64,000 nucleotides of DNA, from assembly GCF_963678635.1 (NCBI RefSeq), contig NC_087069.1, positions 25,410,303-25,474,302 on the forward strand, given 5' to 3'. Shown one piece after another: positions 58,228 through 64,000 of this stretch (the first letter of the stretch is position 1; every line of letters starts with the position of its first letter). Source of the DNA: Symsagittifera roscoffensis. Taxonomy: Eukaryota > Xenacoelomorpha > Acoela > Convolutidae. The notes below the pieces were generated by a model. The model ran no database searches, was not told the DNA's origin, and saw only the letters and a program-made list of their open reading frames with translations. A program made the translations under genes and the position numbers.

Positions 58228-58456
58228 GTTTGTCATAGCATATGACACTGCATTGAATGTATTGACTGTATTGGCGCATATAAAGAATTTTAACAAATTG
58301 GAAGATGTGGATTTTAAATATTTTATAAAGAAAAAAATCAGAATAGCCCATGCTGGAAAGGTTTCCCCTCGCGCTATTTTATTGACATTTTATCATAACC
58401 TTGCAAATGCTGTGACCGCTAAAATTCAAGACGAAAGAAAGCTGGGATTGAACTGA
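58228..58456 (+). CDS. possible terminal exon, unknown
   Basis: A plus-strand frame of about 75 codons follows an AG and runs to TGA at 58454-58456. It has balanced residues (for example ALNVLTVLAHIKNFNKLEDV, then KIRIAHAGKVSPRAILLTFY). It looks like a helical protein end rather than AT noise. It lies between the intact minus-strand ORF and that ORF's duplicated 5' fragment, on the opposite strand. No family recognised; no start codon assigned. Confidence 0.35.
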
Positions 58457-58502
58457 TGCTGTTACAGTGACTCAAAGTCAAAAGTAAAGAAATTAAAATA
58501 AG

Positions 58503-58615
58503 ATGAAACAATCTTTTGTGTCGCAGATATAGTTTTCGAAATCATTCTGAAATCAATCATGAAATCAATAATCAAAGAGTATAATTATTTTTCAGTTTCG
58601 AAGAAAATCAATACG
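58503..58615 (-). pseudogene. 5' end fragment of the tail-anchored ORF
   Basis: Diverged duplicate of 57858-57975. It carries the start codon region, the first dozen or so codons (with a base missing that shifts the frame) and the upstream TTTCAG-like and GTTTCGAAGAAA sequence. Remnant of a second gene copy oriented the same way. Confidence 0.55.
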
Positions 58616-58835
58616 GTAACTCAGTTTGTAATGACAGCTTGAAAATTTTATAGATAATAAAAGGTAATAGGCAACATCTTTTTCAACCGACCTCAATTTA
58701 TAATAAAAAGTGAAGCAAAAAAATTAGTATAACTTTTTCTTGAAATTTTGGATTGGTCCTAGCAGTGGGCAACTGCTTTTTAGTCAACCTTCATTTTTAT
58801 TCAAAAAAAATGTCAATTGATACTTGATATGCTCC

Positions 58836-59742
58836 CCCGGGTGGACCATTGACCGAAAATGCTTGTCATACAATTTTCATATATGAAAAAATGCTTATTA
58901 TACAATATCGTACATTTCTATAGATACAGAAAATGTTAAGAAAACTCTAAGATAAGCAGTTTTTATATATGGAAATTGTAGGACAAGAATTTTTTCATGA
59001 GCTGAAAATTTGATTTCAAAAAAACACGTTCATTTCTCAAAATTTTTGGGATGTGTTCGTTCCCGAACACAAGTGACTAAAACCATGGTTTACTCAAACC
59101 TAGAGTCAACAAAAGGTTGATCGTCTGGCATTTACAATGCATTGGAAACTACCTGAATTGTGTATGAGTTCTCTTCACAAATCATATACTGAAAGCATCA
59201 AGCTTTTAAATTTTGATTATTGATCAAGGTATTATAAACATACCATACAAAAGAAATAGGAGTTTATAGCCTGTTTGAGAAAAATTATTCAGAGAAATTA
59301 AATCCAAAAAAAGAAATCCAATTTTTGCGAATCCAGGACTACGTTATGCAGACAAAAAATTAAAAATTGCATGCAAAAGTTTTTTGTTTGAAAAATGTTT
59401 GTTTGATTACAAAATTAAATTTGCGGTTGAAAAAAAAAACAAAAAAAGAATATTTGAGCAATTTCAATATAACTTGGAAAATTTTTTGAGTCGTCATCAA
59501 AAAAAGGCTAGTCATGCAATTTTTATATGTGGAAATTGTACGATAACCAATTTGTTCCAAATTTATGGTTCAAATAGCCGTAGAAACTAGTTCGAATCGT
59601 TTTTCAATGATTTTTTGAAATTGTATAGAAATTGTATGACCAGCATTTTTTCATACATTCGATGTATGGAATTATATGACAAGCATTTTCAGTGTATGGT
59701 TCTGTAAGATAACCATTTTCAATTTAAGGAGGTCAACCCGGG
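58836..59742. mobile_element. 0.9 kb terminal-inverted-repeat element, copy A
   Basis: Starts CCCGGGTGGACC...GAAAATGCTTGTCATACAAT and ends with the inverted version (ATGACAAGCATTTTC ... GGTCAACCCGGG). Subterminal ATTGTATGAC.AGCATTTTT words occur in both orientations. No transposase frame, so it is a non-autonomous DNA-transposon-like element. No clear target duplication. The 59384-59590 frame inside it has no counterpart of equal length in the second copy. Confidence 0.55.
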
Positions 59743-60667
59743 CTAAGGATCAATAATGAAACATTGCGAGAAAGGCTACATACCGATGAAGTAAGTGCAA
59801 CTAATTTGAAACTTATAACCTTTCTGTTATTCAGTGCCTCAGAACATTTCACTAAGGACAATTTTCTGAAACTTTATTATTCTTACTGTCGTAACAAAAT
59901 TAACGGATTATTTGCGCATCAGCGGAGAAATAATTCGTCTTAGAAACCTTTCCCAATTGGTTCAACGAAGCTGATTTGCCATAATTGATTTGTTCCTAGG
60001 TGCTGAATTTAGCACTTTGATTTTTATATGGCGTGTGGGGGGAACATTTTCACAAAAAATCTCATTAAATTTTTTTTTGTTATTACTGCTCCATAGATCT
60101 TAAAAGGCAGTCGGAATGTTCAGGATTTTGCATTGATACGAGCAGTTTTGTTTCAATCTAAAATTGAAATGAGTTTATCAATGAACGCTTAGTTTTCAGA
60201 TTTTCTCCGTAATTGATCTCTTTCTGCAAAACTAAATAATTAAATAATAAAGTTTTAGACAATAGAGTGGACACAATTCTATTTAAATCTAAACAGTAAT
60301 TTGTTTTAATTCAGCTAAAGCGGAGACCAAACATAAAACTTAAAACAAAACACACACAAGTGACCTATAGTGATCTAAGCTTAGATTTTAAAAAATTTGA
60401 TATTGATCCGAATGATAATTTATCTACCACAGTTAACGATCACTTCAAGTTCATGGTCCCTCATATAGAGAAGACTGGGGCGTATCAAAAGGTCGAGAAA
60501 CAACAAAAAAAATCTTTTAAAAATGCCTTTTGCGATTTAAACTTTTTGTTATTTCACAAGGTAGTAACACAAGGGTGCGAAGTCTCTAAACTTATTAACG
60601 TTAAGATCAAATCCAGATCTCAAACAAAGAAAAAACTACAAAAAAACCAAAAGCTTACTGTGGTAAA
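58905..60667 (+). repeat. 1.9 kb tandem duplication, copy A
   Basis: Repeated at an offset of about 1877 bases as 60787-62545, nearly identical. Includes most of the terminal-inverted-repeat element and two exon-like frames. Confidence 0.85.
59756..59943 (+). CDS. exon-like frame with 44-base putative intron, copy A
   Basis: An ATG (59756) opens a frame that would splice over GTAAGT (59791) to a pyrimidine-rich TTTCTGTTATTCAG (59821-59834) and continue in frame to TAG at 59941, giving 47 codons (with TKDNFLKLYYSYCRNKINGL near the end). Read without splicing, another upstream frame is also open into the same end, so the intron is not proven. The protein is not recognised and may be only part of a gene. 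The terminal-inverted-repeat element ends 13 bases before the ATG and may have cut off an earlier part. Confidence 0.35.
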
Positions 60668-60686
60668 AGTACATTTCTATAGATAA
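60315..60686 (+). CDS. exon-like frame, Lys-rich end, copy A
   Basis: A perfect acceptor-like TTTGTTTTAATTCAG (60300-60314) precedes a frame open for 123 codons to TAG at 60684. Content is SDLSLDFKKFDIDPNDNLST, then MVPHIEKTGAYQKVEKQQKK, ending in a basic stretch. The last codons come from the neighbouring repeat, because the duplication junction (about 60668) replaced the original end. Unknown protein. It could be the last exon of the same gene as 59756-59943, but no linking donor was found. Confidence 0.4.
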   Translation, partial: LKRRPNIKLKTKHTQVTYSDLSLDFKKFDIDPNDNLSTTVNDHFKFMVPHIEKTGAYQKVEKQQKKSFKNAFCDLNFLLFHKVVTQGCEVSKLINVKIKSRSQTKKKLQKNQKLTVVKVHFYR

Positions 60687-60786
60687 AGAAAATGTTAAGA
60701 AAACTCTAAGATAAGCAGTTTTTATATATGGAAATTGTAGGACAAGAATTTTTTCATGAGCTAAAAATTTGATTTAAAAAAAACAT
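60668..60786 (+). repeat. 118-base partial third repeat start
   Basis: A short copy of the beginning of the 1.9 kb unit (GTACATTTCTATAGAT to TTTGATTT), immediately followed by the full second unit. The duplication start is therefore present three times (58909, 60668, 60786). Confidence 0.75.
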
Positions 60787-61642
60787 CGTACATTTCTATA
60801 GATACAGAAAGTGTTAAGAAAACTCTAAGATAAGCAGTTTTTATATATGGAAATTGTAGGACAAGAATTTTTTCATGAGCTAAAAATTTGATTTCAAAAA
60901 AACACGTTCATTTCTCAAAATTTTTGGGATGTGTTCGTTCCCGAACACAAGTGACTAAAACCATGGTTTACTCAAACCTAGAGTCAACAAAAGGTTGATC
61001 GTCTGGCATTCACAATGCATTGGAAACTACCTGAATTGTGTATGAGTTCTCTTCACAAATCATATACTGAAAGCATCAAGCTTTTAAATTTTGATTATTG
61101 ATCAAGGTATTATAAACATACCATACAAAAGAAATAGGAGTTTATAGCCTGTTTGAGAAAAATTATTCAGAGAAATTAAATCCAAAAAAAGAGATCCAAT
61201 TTTTGCGAATCCAGGACTACGTTATGCAGACAAAAAATTAAAAATTGCATGCAAAAGTTTTTTGTTTGGAAAATGTTTGTTTGATTACAAAATTAAATTT
61301 GCGGTTGAAAAAAAAACAAAAAACGAATATTTGAGCAATTTCAATATAACTTGGAAAATTTTTTGAGTCGTCATCAAAAAAATGCTAGTCATGCAATTTT
61401 TATATGTGGAAATTGTACGATAACCAATTTGTTCCAATTTTATTTGGTTGAAACCGTTCTATTTGGTTCAAATAGCCGTAGAAACTAGTTCGAATCTTTT
61501 TTCAATGATTTTTTGAAATTGTATAGAAATTGTATGACCAGCATTTTTTCATACATTCGATGTATGGAATTGTATGACAAGCATTTTCAGTGTATGGTTC
61601 TGTAAGATAACCATTTTCAATTTAAGGAGGTCAACCCGGGCT
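60787..61642. mobile_element. terminal-inverted-repeat element, copy B, lacking left end
   Basis: Copy of 58905-59742. The left terminal repeat was not included in the duplication; the right one is intact. Confidence 0.5.
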
Positions 61643-61653
61643 AAGGATCAATA

Positions 61654-61841
61654 ATGAAGCATTGCGAGAAAGGCTACATACCGATGAAGTAAGTGCAACT
61701 AATTTGAAACTTATAACCTTTCTGTTATTCAGTGCCTCAGAACATTTCACTAAGGACAATTTTCTGAAAATTTATTATTGTTACTTTCGTAACAAAATTA
61801 ACGGATTATTTGCGCATCAGCGGAGATATAATCCGTCTTAG
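61654..61841 (+). CDS. exon-like frame, copy B
   Basis: Same ATG, GTAAGT (61689), TTCAG (61732) and TAG (61839) as copy A, with the 44-base putative intron unchanged in length. Several amino-acid changes (for example L to I, S to C and C to F) and none that breaks the frame. Confidence 0.3.
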
Positions 61842-62212
61842 AAACCTTTCCCAATTGGTTCAACGAAGCTGATTTGCCATAATTGATTTGTTCCTAGGTG
61901 CTGAATTTAGCACTTTGATTTTTATATGGCGTGTGGGGGGAACATTTTCACAAAAAATCTCATTAAAATTTTTTTTGTTATTACTGCTCCATAGATCTTA
62001 AAAGGCAGTCGGAATGTTCAGGATTTTGCATTAATACGATCAGTTTTGTTTCAATCTAAAAATGATATGAGTTTGTCAATGAACGCTTAGTTTTCAGATT
62101 TTCTCCGTAATTGATCTCTTTCTGCAAAACTAATTAAGTAAATAATAAAGTTTTAGACAATAGAGTGCACACAATTCTATTTAAATTGAAACAGTAATTT
62201 GTTTTAATTCAG

Positions 62213-62600
62213 CTAAAGCGGAGACCAAACATAAAACTTAAAACAAAACACACACAAGTGACCTATAGTGATCTAAGCTTAGATTTTAAAAAATTTGATA
62301 TTGATCCGAATGATAATTTATCTACCACAGTTAACGATCACTTCAAGTTCATGGGTCCCTCATATAGAGAAGACTGGGGCGTATCAAAAGGTCGAGAAAC
62401 AACAAAAAAAATCTTTTAAAAATGCCTTTCGCGATTTAAACTTTTTGTTATTTCACAAGGTAGTAACACAAGGGTGCGAAGTCTCTAAACTTATTAACGT
62501 TAAGATCAAATCCAGATCTCCAACAAAGAAAAAACCACAAAAAAAACCAAAAACTTACTGTGGTAAACGTGAAACACAATTATTAGCTTCAAAATTTTAA
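62213..62600 (+). pseudogene. exon-like frame, copy B, 1-base insertion
   Basis: Same acceptor as copy A (62198-62212). An extra G at about 62354 (CATGGGTCCC for CATGGTCCC) shifts the frame. The later part (from VPHIEKTGAY) is then open in the shifted frame to TAA at 62598 and shows the undisturbed C-terminus (YCGKRETQLLASKF). Confidence 0.4.
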
Positions 62601-62741
62601 TAAATTCTATGATTTTAAGAGTTTCATTGTGACGAAAAATCTTAGTAAATTGAATAAGTTGACACATTTCAAATTTGTTGTCTTCAAAAGATGAAAATAC
62701 TTGAAATTTGTTTTTGCGGTTATGTAACAATTGCTTTTCAG

Positions 62742-63515
62742 GCTGTTTTTGCGCTTTCTAAAAATGACGAGCATGGATTATTTTCATGAGAAATTGATTT
62801 TTTATACTAACCAAATCATGATCACGCAGTACCCTTCTGTTGAACTTTTATTTTCGTCAAGGTTCACAAAAAGCTTTAGTTATACAGTTTCATATGGTGG
62901 TATGTACATTTCATACGAAAACAAAACGAAGTGGATACTCGAAAACTAGTTTTTTCTCCAGACTTTGAAATTTTATGAGTAGTATTTGCTCCATAAATGA
63001 AATTTAGCGAATTCACTATCCAAGGCTTTTTTTAGTTGAAGTTAAATTTAGCGCATAAAATTTTTGTGCGTGAAAGTTTTATGCATGCTGGTATTCCAAA
63101 ATCTAAGTTATGTATACTCGTGTATCATGTACTGAAGGGCCATTTGCATGTGTTAGCTCTCAGGCAGCATTCACAATCCGACACACTTTGGCATGGAAAA
63201 AAAAGGACTTATGACTCGCCGAGAAAATGAAGCTCTCAACACTGTGAAGGGTTTTGCAGCGATGATACCGAGAGAACTGTGATGGTAATTAGCTATAAAC
63301 GATCTTGTTTTCGAAACAATCTTTCAGAGCTTTTTCGCGCGTTACTAAGATTGACATAGAGATGCATTTTTCTAATAACTGTGTCAATGACGCTGATGCA
63401 CCCTCGTCTTTCAACAGACCGCTATTCCGTGCTCTGAATTTGGCTGCAACAGGAAAACAAAAAATTTTCGAGATACAGGTTCTGCTCGAAAGGCATGTTT
63501 CACCTCGATAATTTT
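62742..63515 (+). other. coding-like fragments of an unknown decayed gene
   Basis: This stretch is less AT-rich. It has several short protein-like frames: after a TTTTCAG at 62741 (AVFALSKNDEHGLFS, then stop), 63036-63230 (FMHAGIPKSKLCILVYHVLK), 63196-63282 (MTRRENEALNTVKGFAAMIP) and 63305-63511 (preceded by a TCTTTCAG acceptor-like site). They lie in different frames and none is long. Either small exons or pseudogene debris; not recognised. Confidence 0.2.
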
Positions 63516-64000
63516 TCAATTGATGCTGGGCCTGAGATTTAGAACCTTCTCAAAAAACTTGGAGACACTTTTGCGTCAAAATGAGACAAAGTTTACAGTT
63601 AATTGATGCACTGGCCAGATGTAGATTCACTTGTGCCATTATACGAGCCTCAAGTGATGGTTTTCAATGAAGGAAAAGAGAACTAGAAACTGATTTTTTT
63701 ACTGAACTAGAAACTGAAGAGTTTTCGAATTCCAAGCCTAACAAAACATCTTATGCTCTTGAAATCTGAGCCTTCAGCTTCCAAGTCTCTCAAAAGAATT
63801 TCTCTCAAGACCTTTCTTATGTTTTTTTGAAATTGCTCATTTATCGTTTTAGTACGTTTGTGTACTTACACGTATAGTTTTTGTGTTTTAACTACAGTCA
63901 ATCTCTGGTTTGCGCACCTATAAGGATTCTGATCAAGCTATAACAGGCCAGGTTGTAAATTTGTTCAGAAGATTTCATGATAGGCTTTTTCTCCTAAACT
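63516..64000. other. no gene seen at window end
   Basis: No open frame of note, no repeat shared with the rest of the window, and no RNA gene recognised. Confidence 0.4.

Larger units (their letters stand above)
60787..62545 (+). repeat. 1.9 kb tandem duplication, copy B
   Basis: Second copy. It differs by scattered substitutions and small indels, including about 20 extra bases near 61438-61462 (TTTTATTTGGTTGAAACCG). Confidence 0.85.

Noticed and set aside
59384-59590. Plus- and minus-strand frames of about 66 codons in the terminal-inverted-repeat element
   Set aside because: AT-rich, overlapping on both strands, and broken in the second copy.

Overview
This is AT-rich eukaryotic nuclear DNA (by eye roughly 70% A+T) with almost no intact genes. 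It looks like accessory, repeat-laden sequence from a small-intron invertebrate. The hints are short T-rich introns with TTCAG-type acceptors, a Ty3/Gypsy-type retroelement with an envelope-like gene, and large inverted repeats. A nematode, rotifer or arthropod would all fit; I cannot choose between them. No rRNA, tRNA or CRISPR was recognised.

Region 1 (1 to about 23.6 kb) is a composite foldback structure. Two inverted arms of about 3.6 to 4 kb (1-3630 and 19590-23640) share a T-rich/A-rich outer tract, a decayed minisatellite and about 2 kb of other sequence. Between them lie two and a fraction tandem units of about 7 kb. Each starts with a 0.9 kb palindrome with a conserved, less AT-rich core and contains further inverted copies of arm and internal sequence. 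No transposase was found; only a repeated open frame of about 98 codons and possible exon remnants are visible.

Region 2 (25.3 to about 43.6 kb) is one decayed Ty3/Gypsy-type retroelement read rightwards. In order it holds a basic leader ORF, gag (matrix-like, capsid, an Arg/Asn-rich tail without zinc knuckle), protease, reverse transcriptase, two divergent RNase H blocks, integrase with a GPY-like end, two accessory frames, an envelope-like glycoprotein and an unrecognised post-env ORF (orfX). A long non-coding 3' part with a GC-rich hairpin island follows. The sense strand is very rich in A and C and poor in G across this whole span. Many frames are broken. I could not find an LTR pair by eye.

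Region 3 (38.9 to about 57.4 kb) is a tandem triplication of the env 3' half, orfX, the 3' non-coding part and the right flank, each copy with its own deletions. Copies 2 and 3 are closest. Lesions shared by all copies predate the triplication.

Region 4 (about 57.2 to 64 kb) is flank with gene pieces. It holds an intact 240-codon minus-strand ORF ending in a membrane anchor, fragments of that ORF elsewhere, a 0.9 kb terminal-inverted-repeat element, and a 1.9 kb tandem duplication carrying two exon-like frames. The last 1.4 kb has only weak coding-like fragments.
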